64,000 bases of DNA from the NCBI GenBank assembly GCA_938084685.1, contig CALKGE010000001.1:1054001-1118000 (forward strand), written 5' to 3'. Source of the stretch: an uncultured Pirellulaceae bacterium. Its GTDB lineage: Bacteria > Planctomycetota > Planctomycetia > Pirellulales > Pirellulaceae. Each line of letters begins with the position of its first letter. The stretch's first letter is position 1. Below the pieces are notes generated by a model. That model did no database searches. It saw nothing but the letters and a program-made list of their open reading frames with translations, and was not told where the DNA came from. A program made the translations under genes and the position numbers. Below, one piece after another: positions 16,472-24,876 of this stretch.

Positions 16472-17360
16472 CATCGGCTGCCTCGTTGCAGGGATACCCG
16501 TAAATGTCCGTGGACAGGCCGTTACGCAGCACGATTCCAAAGATATTCGAAGCGTTGCTGCGGACGTCATTGTGCCACCCATGGTGCAGTCACTACCGGC
16601 GCCGGGATATCGTGTCCGCGAAACTCACCCGGATTACGTTCAGACAGAAGTTTATCATGCAACGTATCTGCCGACGGATTGGCGTGCTGGTGGTAAATAT
16701 CCAGTAATTGTCGAGTTCGCCGGGAATGGTCCCTACCGCAGTCCCTTTGGTGATGTAAGTACGGGATTGGTGGAAGGAAGCAAGCTGGGAATTGGCATTG
16801 GGCGCGGAGAAAGGTTCATCTGGATTTGTATGCCGTACCTCAATAATATCGGTACCAAAAATGTCACCCAATGGTGGGGCAATGCCAGATCCCATGATCC
16901 CAGACCAACCGTGGAATACTGCAAGAAGACGGTCGAGTGGATTTGTGATACTTATGGTGGTGATCGGAAACGAGTGCTGCTGGTTGGGTTTTCTCGAGGT
17001 GCTATTGCCTGCAACTTTGTGGGATTATATGACGATGAAATTGCTTCGCTGTGGCGTGCGATGATTCCTTATAGCCACTACGATGGAGTAAGAGAGTGGG
17101 GGTACCCTGAAAGTGATAAAATGGCTGCTCGAACACGCCTGAAACGCCTGGGACAAATACCCCAGTTGATTTGCCATGAAGATGACGCGCGAAATACGTT
17201 GAAGGACACCAAAGAGTATCTGGGGCGAACTGCAATTCCGGGCAAGTTTACGCTGATGTCGACCGGGTTTCGAAATCATAATGATGCCTGGATTTTGAGA
17301 CCTAGCGCTGCTCGGGAAAAACTTGATCGCTGGGTGCAAGCCCATGTCCTTAATGACTAA
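16434..17360 (+). CDS. Secreted alpha/beta-hydrolase (esterase-like)
   Basis: The product (308 residues) has a signal peptide (IALLFSIGCLVAGIPVNVRG) and a hydrolase core with nucleophile elbow VGFSRGAIAC (Ser about 187), an oxyanion-type segment VIVEFAGNGPY, and a likely catalytic His near the C-terminus (TGFRNHNDAWILRP). It resembles PHB-depolymerase/feruloyl-esterase-like serine hydrolases. The ATG at 16434 lies inside the dehydrogenase gene; starting there keeps the signal peptide complete. Being exported while its neighbours are cytoplasmic, it may release a substrate processed by the downstream enzymes (inference). Confidence 0.78.
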   Translation: MTTSIKSIALLFSIGCLVAGIPVNVRGQAVTQHDSKDIRSVAADVIVPPMVQSLPAPGYRVRETHPDYVQTEVYHATYLPTDWRAGGKYPVIVEFAGNGPYRSPFGDVSTGLVEGSKLGIGIGRGERFIWICMPYLNNIGTKNVTQWWGNARSHDPRPTVEYCKKTVEWICDTYGGDRKRVLLVGFSRGAIACNFVGLYDDEIASLWRAMIPYSHYDGVREWGYPESDKMAARTRLKRLGQIPQLICHEDDARNTLKDTKEYLGRTAIPGKFTLMSTGFRNHNDAWILRPSAAREKLDRWVQAHVLND

Positions 17361-17388
17361 CACCACGATTTACAGCAACGAGAAAAAA

Positions 17389-18450
17389 ATGTCAGAACGA
17401 AAACTTGTGATTCTCACCGAAGGACATTCGAATCCTCATACAGCAAAAACCGGTTGTTGTGTTATTCGCTATCGCCCTGAAGAAGTCGTTGCCGTCCTGG
17501 ACGGAACGTTGGCAGGACAGGAGGTCGCTGAATACCTCGGCGTCGGGGATGGTTTGAAATTTGTCAGTCGCATTGATGATGCTCCGGATGCGAACTGCCT
17601 GTTGATCGGCATCGCACCTCCGGGAGGAAAGATTCCTGAGAGCTGGCGACCGATAATATTTCGAGCCATCGAGTGTGGTATGAATGTGATTTCTGGCCTG
17701 CATGATTTCATGACCGATGATGCGGAATTTGTGGCGGCTGCACAGCAACAGGGCGTTGAATTGATTGATGTGCGAAAAAATGACTTCACGTCGATCGCCA
17801 GACGGCCTGGTTTCAGACCGGAATGTTTCCGTGTCCATACGGTGGGACATGATTGCAGCATCGGAAAAATGCTCACCGCGGTCGAGCTAACTGAAGGTCT
17901 TAAAGAACGTGGTGTGGACGCGAAATTTTGTGCAACCGGACAAACTGGAATTATGATCGAAGGTTCCGGGTACCCCATGGATCGCGTGATTGCTGATTTC
18001 ATCAGCGGAGCTGCCGAGCAGTTGGTGCTTGAAAATGAACACCATGACGTACTGCTGATTGAAGGTCAGGGGAGCCTTGTACATCCAAGTTACTCCGCAG
18101 TGACTTTGGGAATTTTGCACGGTTCGGCTCCGCATGCTCTGGTGCTGTGCTACGAAGTTTTACGGGACCGGGTGACAGGTGTAGAACATGTGGCCATTCC
18201 CGAGTTACCTGAGATTCGACGTATCTTTGAAGTGATGGCCAATATCCATCAGCCGTGTGAGGTCATCGGTATCTCCATGAATAGTCGTCGAGTTAGCGAA
18301 GAAGAAGCGGAAGCGGAACGCGAACGTGTGGCGGCTGAACTGGATTTGCCTGTCACCGATGTGGTTCGTTTTGGACGGGATGAACTGGTGGATGCGGTGA
18401 TTGCTGCCAGACAACGTTATTTAGAGTCGCTGGAATTGAGTGTTGAGTAG
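17389..18450 (+). CDS. DUF1611 protein, DgcN-like putative D-glutamate N-acyltransferase
   Basis: From the ATG at 17389 the product has 353 residues. It is a DUF1611 protein with a P-loop-like GHDCSIGKMLTAVEL at about residue 154, an N-terminal domain (LVILTEGHSNPHTAKTGCCV), and IEGQGSLVHPSYSAVTLGIL. Founders of this family (DgcN) were described in marine bacteria as D-glutamate N-acetyltransferases that act with the racemase DgcA. The immediate downstream gene is an enolase-superfamily epimerase, the same gene order. An earlier in-frame ATG at 17323 lies inside the esterase gene and lacks the family N-terminus, so 17389 is chosen. Function is by analogy. Confidence 0.8.
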   Translation: MSERKLVILTEGHSNPHTAKTGCCVIRYRPEEVVAVLDGTLAGQEVAEYLGVGDGLKFVSRIDDAPDANCLLIGIAPPGGKIPESWRPIIFRAIECGMNVISGLHDFMTDDAEFVAAAQQQGVELIDVRKNDFTSIARRPGFRPECFRVHTVGHDCSIGKMLTAVELTEGLKERGVDAKFCATGQTGIMIEGSGYPMDRVIADFISGAAEQLVLENEHHDVLLIEGQGSLVHPSYSAVTLGILHGSAPHALVLCYEVLRDRVTGVEHVAIPELPEIRRIFEVMANIHQPCEVIGISMNSRRVSEEEAEAERERVAAELDLPVTDVVRFGRDELVDAVIAARQRYLESLELSVE

Positions 18451-18458
18451 GTGGAAGT

Positions 18459-19472
18459 GTGGAACTGATAATTCATGACTTCGAGTTGCCATTGTTGCAT
18501 CCGTTTACCATTTCACGCGAGACTATCACGGTCCAGCCTACTGTGATTGTGGAATTACGCGATGGTGATTTGTCCGGGTATGGAGAAGCAACGACGAATC
18601 GTTATTACGGAGCAACCAAAGAACAGTTACGCGCGTCGCTTGAATCCTTACGGGAGACTGTCGAGAAATTTGATTGGAATGATCCGGCAGAATTGTGGGA
18701 AATCGCTCATGATAAAGTCGAGGATACGTTTGCCCTGTGTGCTTTGGATCTGGCTGCCCATGATCTCTGGGGTAAACGACTCGGGAAACCCGTGTATGAG
18801 TTATGGGGACTGACGACTGATAAGAACCCTGTCAGTAATTACACCATTGGCATTGATGAGATCGATGTGATGGTCAGTAAAATGCAGGAGTTTTCAGATT
18901 GGCCTGTCTACAAAATCAAATTGGGAACGGCGCATGATCTGGAAATAGTTGAGCAGCTAAGAAAACATACGGCTGCGCCGTTTCGAGTCGATGCGAATTG
19001 CGCCTGGTCCGCTCAACAGACAATCGATTTTTCTAAACCTCTGGCTGATCTGGGAGTCGAGTTTATTGAGCAGCCGTTGCCGGCTGATCAGTTGGATCAA
19101 ATGGAAGAAGTGTTCGATCTGTCCGCGCTACCCGTGATCGCTGATGAAAACTGTCTGGTGCCCGAAGATGTGGATGCCTGTATTGGCCGATTTCATGGAA
19201 TCAATATCAAGCTCGTTAAGTGCGGAGGATTGACGCCCGCCAGAAAAATGATCCAACAGGCTCGGCAGGCTGAGTTGAAAGTGATGGTGGGTTGTATGAC
19301 CGAATCTACGGTCGGTATTTCTGCGATTGGACAGCTGCTTCCCATGCTGGATTACGTCGATATGGATGGTGCTGCACTGTTGGCAAGTGATATCGCCAGT
19401 GGTTGTGAAGTGAAGCAGGGTGTTTGTTGCTATCCGGATGTGCCCGGTAATGGTGTTACGTTGCTCGGGTAG
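18459..19472 (+). CDS. Enolase-superfamily epimerase, DgcA / dipeptide-epimerase-like
   Basis: This 337-residue protein starts at GTG, 8 bp after the DUF1611 gene. It has the muconate-lactonizing subgroup layout: a capping domain, then the barrel with the KxK motif (K152/K154, YKIKLG), metal ligands in VDANCAW, FIEQPL and IADENC, and an opposite-face lysine in NIKLVKCGG (about 251-254). Two facing lysines are the hallmark of 1,1-proton-transfer racemases and epimerases such as L-Ala-D/L-Glu epimerase and N-acetyl-D-glutamate racemase DgcA. With the DgcN-like neighbour, the latter is favoured. The gene overlaps dprA by 17 bp tail to tail. Confidence 0.85.
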   Translation: MELIIHDFELPLLHPFTISRETITVQPTVIVELRDGDLSGYGEATTNRYYGATKEQLRASLESLRETVEKFDWNDPAELWEIAHDKVEDTFALCALDLAAHDLWGKRLGKPVYELWGLTTDKNPVSNYTIGIDEIDVMVSKMQEFSDWPVYKIKLGTAHDLEIVEQLRKHTAAPFRVDANCAWSAQQTIDFSKPLADLGVEFIEQPLPADQLDQMEEVFDLSALPVIADENCLVPEDVDACIGRFHGINIKLVKCGGLTPARKMIQQARQAELKVMVGCMTESTVGISAIGQLLPMLDYVDMDGAALLASDIASGCEVKQGVCCYPDVPGNGVTLLG

Positions 19473-20601
19473 CAATGGTTTTTACAACCGAGTTGCTCGT
19501 TGGCCGTGAAATGAACCGTTTCAGTTCGAGAGTGGTAAGGGTTGAGAGCAGCTTGCCAGTGCTAATTCCATCAGGGATTTCAAGCATGTCAATCAGCATG
19601 GGCGATTCTGGAATGCTGCTTAAGATGGCCTGTTCCGTAGCAGACAAGTCCTGGATTCGAATCTGCTGGACGACCGATGGCTCGTCTGGAGGCAGAGTGC
19701 TATGTGTGCCGGATCGAAAAGATAAGGCATCCAGAATGTCGTCTGAGGATTCAACAAGTTGAGCACCGTCTTTGATGAGTTTGTTGCAGCCGCTGGCCAC
19801 GGCTGTGTCAATCATGCCAGGCACAGCCATGACTTCTCGGTTTTGTTCCATGGCATGGCGGGCAGTTATCAAAGCACCGGAACGCAAAGCAGCTTCGATG
19901 ACCAGCGTCCCTGCACTTAGCCCGGAAATGATCCGATTGCGACGTGGAAACAAACGGCTGTGAGGAGTCGCCGAAGGAAGGACTTCGCTGACAATTAATC
20001 CATGCTCCGTAATCCGGTTTGCCAACTCGACATGGCTGGCGGGATAAATGTTTTTCAATCCGGATCCCAGTACTGCAATCGTGACTCCGTATTCATCCAA
20101 AGCGGCCTCGTGAGCTACGCGGTCAATGCCCCGCGCTAAACCGCTCACAATCGTAAATCCTTTGCGAGTAAGTTTGGAGACAAGTTGACGAGTGACGCGC
20201 TGTCCATAGAGCGTTGGATGCCGAGTCCCTACCACCGCCAGAGAGGTTGGTGGTAACGAGGTGATGGCCGATAAATTGCCCTCGCAGAATAGCACTAAAG
20301 GAGGTGCAGGGATTTCCCGGAGTATAGCGGGGTACTCCGGTTGCGCGTAACACAGAATGTGGATTTTTCGCTCGCGACAATAAGCCAACTCATCAGCCAG
20401 CTCTGACCGCCGTTGTTGACTCTGCTCAATTGCCATCGACGTCCGTTGGCCAATATTGGGAATCTGTTGGAGTTCCCTTCGGGAACAATGGAGCACTTTT
20501 CCAGCGTCACCAAGTTCCTCAAGTAACCGCAGGACAGTGGTCGGACCGATTCCCGGAGTAAAACTGAGTTGCAGAAAGTCCAGAAGTTCCGAATCGTTCA
20601 A
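19456..20601 (-). CDS. dprA: DNA-processing protein DprA
   Basis: The 381-residue product has an N-terminal helix-hairpin-helix/SAM-like region (SFTPGIGPTTVLRLLEELG, QIPNIGQRTS), the central Rossmann-like domain with SLAVVGTRHPT, TIVSGLARGIDRVAHEAAL, AVLGSGLKNIYP, and the FPRRNRIISGLS segment with a putative ssDNA-binding arginine, and a C-terminal winged-helix (LSATEQAILSSI to the end). DprA loads RecA on incoming ssDNA during natural transformation, so it suggests, but does not prove, competence; the protein is widely conserved. The 3' end overlaps the convergent epimerase gene. Confidence 0.93.
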   Translation of the reverse strand: MNDSELLDFLQLSFTPGIGPTTVLRLLEELGDAGKVLHCSRRELQQIPNIGQRTSMAIEQSQQRRSELADELAYCRERKIHILCYAQPEYPAILREIPAPPLVLFCEGNLSAITSLPPTSLAVVGTRHPTLYGQRVTRQLVSKLTRKGFTIVSGLARGIDRVAHEAALDEYGVTIAVLGSGLKNIYPASHVELANRITEHGLIVSEVLPSATPHSRLFPRRNRIISGLSAGTLVIEAALRSGALITARHAMEQNREVMAVPGMIDTAVASGCNKLIKDGAQLVESSDDILDALSFRSGTHSTLPPDEPSVVQQIRIQDLSATEQAILSSIPESPMLIDMLEIPDGISTGKLLSTLTTLELKRFISRPTSNSVVKTIATRAT

Positions 20602-20996
20602 ATGAGAAGTCCTCGTGCTGCTAAATTTCCTTGTCCCTTGTCAATACGCTGTTGGTACAGGGTTGCTGACCAACCATCAGATTGTTCGCTAATCCGAGCG
20701 AGGTCCTATCCTATCGATTCCAAAACCGGTCGTAAATCAAAGGGATGTCAGCAGGGTGGCAATGTGTCATCAATGTGATGTCGTTTTTATCGAAGGTATG
20801 CTGTAGAAGTTTTCAGTGACGGAATGATTTAAAAGCCTTCGTTCTACTAAAAAACAAGTCTATTTTGATATCATTGGGGCTGTTAAGAACTTAATCGGTA
20901 TATGAATTGCAACGTATGTCAGTGGGGATCTTTGTGTTCCCACATTTGGACGTAGTTCAGCAACGTTTTAGCAATATATATAGAAGGAGTCTTGCC
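20602..20996. other. Intergenic region between dprA and the YXWGXW-type gene
   Basis: 395 bp of non-coding sequence between divergent genes, so it must hold the promoters of both. A short hairpin GGTTG/CAACC lies near 20660-20676, and the segment 20811-20851 is bounded by GTAGAA and TTCTAC. The plus-strand gene has a good ribosome binding site (AAGGAG, near 20984). I could not assign promoter elements with confidence and see no RNA gene. Confidence 0.5.
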
Positions 20997-23027
20997 ATGA
21001 AAAGAATACCCAAGCAAATCTCGTCCTATAGCTGGTTGCTTTTGACCCTGTTTGCTTTCAGTACGCTTCAGGCTCAAGAAGCTCCGCCGGCCGCACCTGG
21101 TGGTGCAGGTACAGACGAGGATGTTGAAGCATTGGCGCGCGGGCCCGTACACGAGGCGTTTGCATCGCAGGTAAACAATGATCCGGAACCGGGAATGATA
21201 GTCAACGTGGCTCCTCCGGAAACGGTAGACGAAGTCCCACCGGACTATAAGCCGGATGGGGAAAATGTTGTTTGGATTCCTGGTTATTGGGGATTTGACG
21301 ACGAACGAGAAGATTTCGTTTGGATCAGCGGTGTCTGGCGTACGCCTCCGGTTGGTCGTCGTTGGGTACCCGGATACTGGAACGAGTTGACGAACGGAAA
21401 TCATCAGTGGGTGTCCGGTTTCTGGCAGAGTTCTGAGCGACGGCAAGTCGATTATCGGACTGCGCCTCCAGGATCACTCGAAGTCGGTCCATCTACGGCA
21501 GCCCCTAATGACAATTATTTCTGGACGCCCGGCGTTTGGGTGTATCGCGCCAACGGTTATCGATGGCGACCAGGATATTGGGTGCGTTACCGACCGGATT
21601 ACGTGTACACTCCCTCACATTGGGTTTGGACACCAGGCGGTTATGTCTTCGTTGACGGATATTGGGACTATAACATGCCCGCACGTGGAGTTCTGTTCGC
21701 GCCAGTTATTGTGCGCAGGCGAGCGGTCCGATATCGTCCCAGTGTTGTTATTGATGTAGGTCGATTCCATATGCACTGGTTCGTGCGACCTAGCTATTCC
21801 CACTACTACTTCGGCGATTTCTATGATGTCCACTATCACAACCGTTACCATATTTACCCACATCATCACTTCCATTTACGAATAGGCTACGACCCGTTCT
21901 ACGCCTATAACCATGTACATTTCCGCAACTACTTTGGAATTAGCTATCATCACCATGTGCACCATTGGCACGACTACTTCCATACACACCATTTGCACCG
22001 TCCGGCCAGAACCTTCGGAATGCAGTTGAGTCTTTACGATTATGGTGGTGACCGACATTTCGGACTGTCAATCTATGCTCATAGCTTGAACCGTTATCGA
22101 GTTCAGGATGATGTGCACCAGAGATTTGTCCGAGTTGGTCTCGAGCACCGGAATGCTGCTACGGGAAATACCTCAAGCTACTTCAGGCTGGGTAATGAAC
22201 GAAGCATGATGGAAGGGCGCGTGGCGACTGGTGCCAGTACGACGGCAAAGACAGGAACCTGGAAATTGCCACAAGTACAGCGCGGGTCCAACGTGACGCT
22301 CGCTTCGGCGCAACGTCATGTACGTGAAGTCGGATCTCGGGTGACGGTAGGCAGAGCGGTACCAGATGCTGCTCCGGGTGTAACGAATCGTGTCGTGGCT
22401 CGACCATCGGTATCGATTCCCAAAACTCCCGGCGCCGGGTCTACGTATCCTCGTACGGTCGGTAGTACTGTTAACGGAAGTATCAGGCCGCCAACCAGGC
22501 CCGGAACTTCTACAACGGTTCCGTCGAGAGTTCCTTCGAGTGTCGTGCCGAGTCGGGTAAAACCGAGCACACCAAGGCCGACTACCCCTCGGCCCAGTGT
22601 TGTCTCGCCAGCACCTCGGCCCACGGTGCCATCACCGCGGCCTAGCGTAGTCACACCTACACCTCGGCCCAAGGTGCCGTCGCCCCGGCCAAGTGTCGGT
22701 CCAACACCTCGGCCTAAGGCTCCGTCGCCACGGCCTAGTGTTGCACCGCCAACACCCCGGCCAAGGCCGACAGCACCACGGCCCAGTGTAGGTCCAACGC
22801 CCCCGCCTAAAGCGCCATCGCCACGGCCTAGTGTTGCTCCGCCTACACCCCGGCCAAGGCCGACAGCACCACGGCCCAGTTTTGCACCGCCAACGCCACG
22901 GCCCAAGGCTCCGTCGCCACGGCCAAGTTTTGGTCCGTCAGCACCTCGGCCAAGCGTACCGTCACCACGGCCTAGTTTTGGTCCGTCAGTACCGAGGCCA
23001 AGTGTGCCGTCACCGCGGCCAAAGTAA
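20997..23027 (+). CDS. Exported YXWGXW-type repeat protein with His-rich and Pro-rich regions
   Basis: Starting at the ATG at 20997 (AAGGAG upstream; a TTG 90 bp earlier is less likely) the product has 676 residues. After a signal peptide (SWLLLTLFAFSTLQAQ) come tryptophan repeats of the type VWIPGYWGF, FVWISGVWRTP, RRWVPGYWNE, HQWVSGFWQ, YFWTPGVW, YRWRPGYWV (about residues 90-245), like the YXWGXW repeat. A His/Tyr-rich segment follows (about 255-340, with HHHFHLRIGY and YHHHVHHWHDYFHTHHLHRP). The last 150 residues are PRPS/PRPT low-complexity repeats. It is likely a surface or periplasmic structural or metal-binding protein; function unknown. A strong terminator follows. Confidence 0.85.
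   Translation: MKRIPKQISSYSWLLLTLFAFSTLQAQEAPPAAPGGAGTDEDVEALARGPVHEAFASQVNNDPEPGMIVNVAPPETVDEVPPDYKPDGENVVWIPGYWGFDDEREDFVWISGVWRTPPVGRRWVPGYWNELTNGNHQWVSGFWQSSERRQVDYRTAPPGSLEVGPSTAAPNDNYFWTPGVWVYRANGYRWRPGYWVRYRPDYVYTPSHWVWTPGGYVFVDGYWDYNMPARGVLFAPVIVRRRAVRYRPSVVIDVGRFHMHWFVRPSYSHYYFGDFYDVHYHNRYHIYPHHHFHLRIGYDPFYAYNHVHFRNYFGISYHHHVHHWHDYFHTHHLHRPARTFGMQLSLYDYGGDRHFGLSIYAHSLNRYRVQDDVHQRFVRVGLEHRNAATGNTSSYFRLGNERSMMEGRVATGASTTAKTGTWKLPQVQRGSNVTLASAQRHVREVGSRVTVGRAVPDAAPGVTNRVVARPSVSIPKTPGAGSTYPRTVGSTVNGSIRPPTRPGTSTTVPSRVPSSVVPSRVKPSTPRPTTPRPSVVSPAPRPTVPSPRPSVVTPTPRPKVPSPRPSVGPTPRPKAPSPRPSVAPPTPRPRPTAPRPSVGPTPPPKAPSPRPSVAPPTPRPRPTAPRPSFAPPTPRPKAPSPRPSFGPSAPRPSVPSPRPSFGPSVPRPSVPSPRPK
22572..23024 (+). 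repeat. Degenerate coding repeat for a Pro-Arg-Ser/Thr tail
   Basis: The 3' end of the YXWGXW-type gene is built of near-identical units encoding variants of PSPRPSVAPPTPRP and PRPTAPRPSVGP, with recurring CCACGGCCTAG and CACGGCCCAGT blocks. Units are about 36-66 bp and imperfect. Such a tail is expected to form an extended polyproline-type rod and is prone to copy-number change by slippage or recombination. Confidence 0.8.
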
Positions 23028-23070
23028 TGGATGCAATGTGACGCAAGAAAGCTTGTTTCTATTACTCAAG

Positions 23071-23110
23071 AACGACTCAGTGAGGATTCGTCCTGGCTGA
23101 GTCGTTTTTT
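23071..23110 (+). terminator. Strong Rho-independent terminator
   Basis: AACGACTCAG (23071-23080) pairs with CTGAGTCGTT (23097-23106), a perfect 10-bp stem with a 16-nt loop, running into a T-tract ending at 23110. It sits 44 bp after the stop of the YXWGXW-type gene, separating it from the next gene. Confidence 0.9.
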
Positions 23111-23227
23111 GTTGGGTGGAAAACAGAGATTCTCTTAATTTCTTCGAAACCTGTACCAGGACCGATAGTTTAAAGATCAGTCCAAAAAACGGGCGATCGT
23201 AAATCGAAATTAGAAAGGTATCCCGCC

Positions 23228-24538
23228 GTGATAAAGAAGTTTTCAAGCTTTAGTTTGCTTGCTTTGACAGCATTTTATAGTGTTCCAGTTTGCGCACAAT
23301 CAAGCCAGCCAGATCCTGGCCGCCAGTATCAGGAAGGGCATCGTGGTCCACAACATGGGCATCCACACGCTCGACCATCGTTTGGTCCGTCACAACGCGG
23401 GCCACAACAATTCCAAAGACCAGCACCTGGTCATCAGTATCAGGCAAGGCACCGTAGCCCGCAGCAAGGCCCGACTCATGGTCGGCCATCATTTGGACCA
23501 TCTCAGCGAGGTCCACAATCTTACCACAGACCATCTTCTGGTTCTCAGTATCAAGCCACACACCGCGGTCCTCAGCACGGGCATTCACAGGCTCGCCCAT
23601 CGTATGGACCTCAACACAGTCCACATCATTTCCACAGACCAGCACCTGGTCATCAGTATCATGCAAGGAATCATGGTCCACAACATGGGCATTCACACGC
23701 TCGCCCATCGTTTGGTCCGTCACAACGCAGTCCACATCATTTCCACAGACCAGCACCTGGTCACCAGTATCACGCCAGACATCGTGGCCCACAGCAGGGG
23801 CCGCCATCGTTTGGTCCGTCTCAACGAGGTCCATACAACCTTCAGGCTCCAGCTCAAATGCAGCAAGCTGCTGCTAAACTTCGACAGGCTGTTGCTGCGG
23901 GAGAACTTTCCCGCGAAGAAGCGATGCAGAAAATGATGATGTTGCGGAAAAAAATGATGTCAAGCCAGCGTCCGGTACATGCAGGGGAACCTTGGCATGG
24001 AAAGCCACAATCTTCGCACGGCAAGCCTCAGGAAAAGAATAGTATTGAACACCACGCACATGAAGACATGTTGAAGATCCGTAAGGCTGTTGCTGCTGGT
24101 GAGCTTTCCCGCGAAGAGGCCGCGAAGAAGATTGCGGCAGTCCAAATGCGGATAAAGGCCAGTCAGGCACAACCTTCCGGACCAGCTGGAAAACCTGCGC
24201 AGCAGCGTCCTCAACCAGGTGTTGCTCCAAAGCAGGCACCTCAGTCCAATCAAGCTCCCCAAACACGCGTTGACTTTGATATTCGGACAGAAGGTGGAAA
24301 AATATGGTTAGAACTTCGTAAGGCTGTCGAAGCCGGGGAGATAACCCGCGAACAGGCGATTGAGCGATTTAACCAGTGGCGAGCACGTCAGGGTGATAGC
24401 CGCTCCGACGCTGGTCGCCCAACTGCCAAACCAGTTCAGGCCGCTCCATTGGTAAAACCAAAAACTCAGTCCATTCCAGCGACAAAGGTTCAGCCTTCCA
24501 AAGTCTTTCAGCTACCTCCTGAAAAAAGTGATCAGTAG
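23228..24538 (+). CDS. Exported His/Gln/Pro-rich tandem-repeat protein with three helical repeats
   Basis: The product (436 residues, GTG start) has a signal peptide (FSLLALTAFYSVPVCAQ). Residues 31-210 are five tandem copies of a 33-37 residue unit of the form GHQYHARHRGPQHGHSHARP followed by SFGPSQRGPHHFHRPAP. The C-terminal half carries three copies of a helix-forming unit: LRQAVAAGELSREEAMQKM, IRKAVAAGELSREEAAKKI and LRKAVEAGEITREQAIERF, separated by Q/P/K linkers. The histidine density suggests metal binding or pH-dependent assembly, but this is inference. No known family was recognised. It follows another His-rich exported protein and has its own terminator, so the pair may serve the same envelope role. 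Confidence 0.8.
   Translation: MIKKFSSFSLLALTAFYSVPVCAQSSQPDPGRQYQEGHRGPQHGHPHARPSFGPSQRGPQQFQRPAPGHQYQARHRSPQQGPTHGRPSFGPSQRGPQSYHRPSSGSQYQATHRGPQHGHSQARPSYGPQHSPHHFHRPAPGHQYHARNHGPQHGHSHARPSFGPSQRSPHHFHRPAPGHQYHARHRGPQQGPPSFGPSQRGPYNLQAPAQMQQAAAKLRQAVAAGELSREEAMQKMMMLRKKMMSSQRPVHAGEPWHGKPQSSHGKPQEKNSIEHHAHEDMLKIRKAVAAGELSREEAAKKIAAVQMRIKASQAQPSGPAGKPAQQRPQPGVAPKQAPQSNQAPQTRVDFDIRTEGGKIWLELRKAVEAGEITREQAIERFNQWRARQGDSRSDAGRPTAKPVQAAPLVKPKTQSIPATKVQPSKVFQLPPEKSDQ
23318..23857 (+). repeat. Five tandem 99-111 bp coding repeats (His/Gln/Pro-rich)
   Basis: Five consecutive units of 37, 37, 36, 37 and 33 codons, each starting Gly-x-Gln-Tyr and containing Arg-Pro-Ser-Phe/Tyr-Gly-Pro. Blocks such as CGTTTGGTCCGTCACAACG recur almost unchanged at the DNA level, showing recent duplication. 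The skewed composition also creates long open frames in other frames and on the other strand, which are not genes. Confidence 0.88.
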
Positions 24539-24876
24539 AGAGCAATTCGGCTTCTTTTAAATAACTTACTAATTATGAGTACTTACCTGTAACCAATTCG
24601 CTCCTAGGTTATGGAAAACTCTTTGGGTGTAATGCCAACTCCGAAGAGAAAAGCTCCCCTTAGTGGCTTCCTTTTGCATTCCGCTAAGGGGTTTTTTGTT
24701 TCTGGTGCGAAACTGGGGTGATTAGGTTGACTTTGACGAGTATGCAAAGTGACAAGACCTTTATTCAGCGGCAATTGCTGTTTTTTTCTTGAATATATTG
24801 CCGACAGTTTTTAGTATCAGAGATGCATACGTAAAGAAGAAACAGTTTTTATTCTGCTGTTGCAGGGGTATGGATT
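24539..24876. other. Intergenic region with terminator and probable promoter region
   Basis: 338 bp between two plus-strand genes. It contains the terminator at 24656-24697. Downstream lies an AT-rich stretch with a GGCAAT (24769) / ATTGCC (24797) inverted pair about 20 bp apart, upstream of the DUF1549 gene; this could be an operator or a chance match. No coding or RNA gene seen. Confidence 0.5.
24656..24697 (+). terminator. Strong Rho-independent terminator
   Basis: CCCCTTAG (24656-24663) pairs perfectly with CTAAGGGG (24684-24691), extendable by TGG/CCG, followed by six T residues. It lies about 120 bp after the His/Gln/Pro-rich protein gene. Confidence 0.9.

Noticed and set aside
22316..22906. 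196-codon minus-strand frame rich in Gly-Arg-Gly-Val
   Set aside because: It is the complement of the Pro-Arg-Ser repeat tail of the YXWGXW-type gene; repeats of skewed composition leave all frames open.
22572..23857. CRISPR-like regular repeats
   Set aside because: Both repeat blocks are in frame within coding genes, have no unique spacers, and no cas gene is present.
23250..23936. Long open frames in other frames of the His/Gln repeat (194 codons minus, 218 codons plus)
   Set aside because: They arise from the tandem repeat of the genuine gene at 23228 and have no ribosome binding site, signal peptide or family match.
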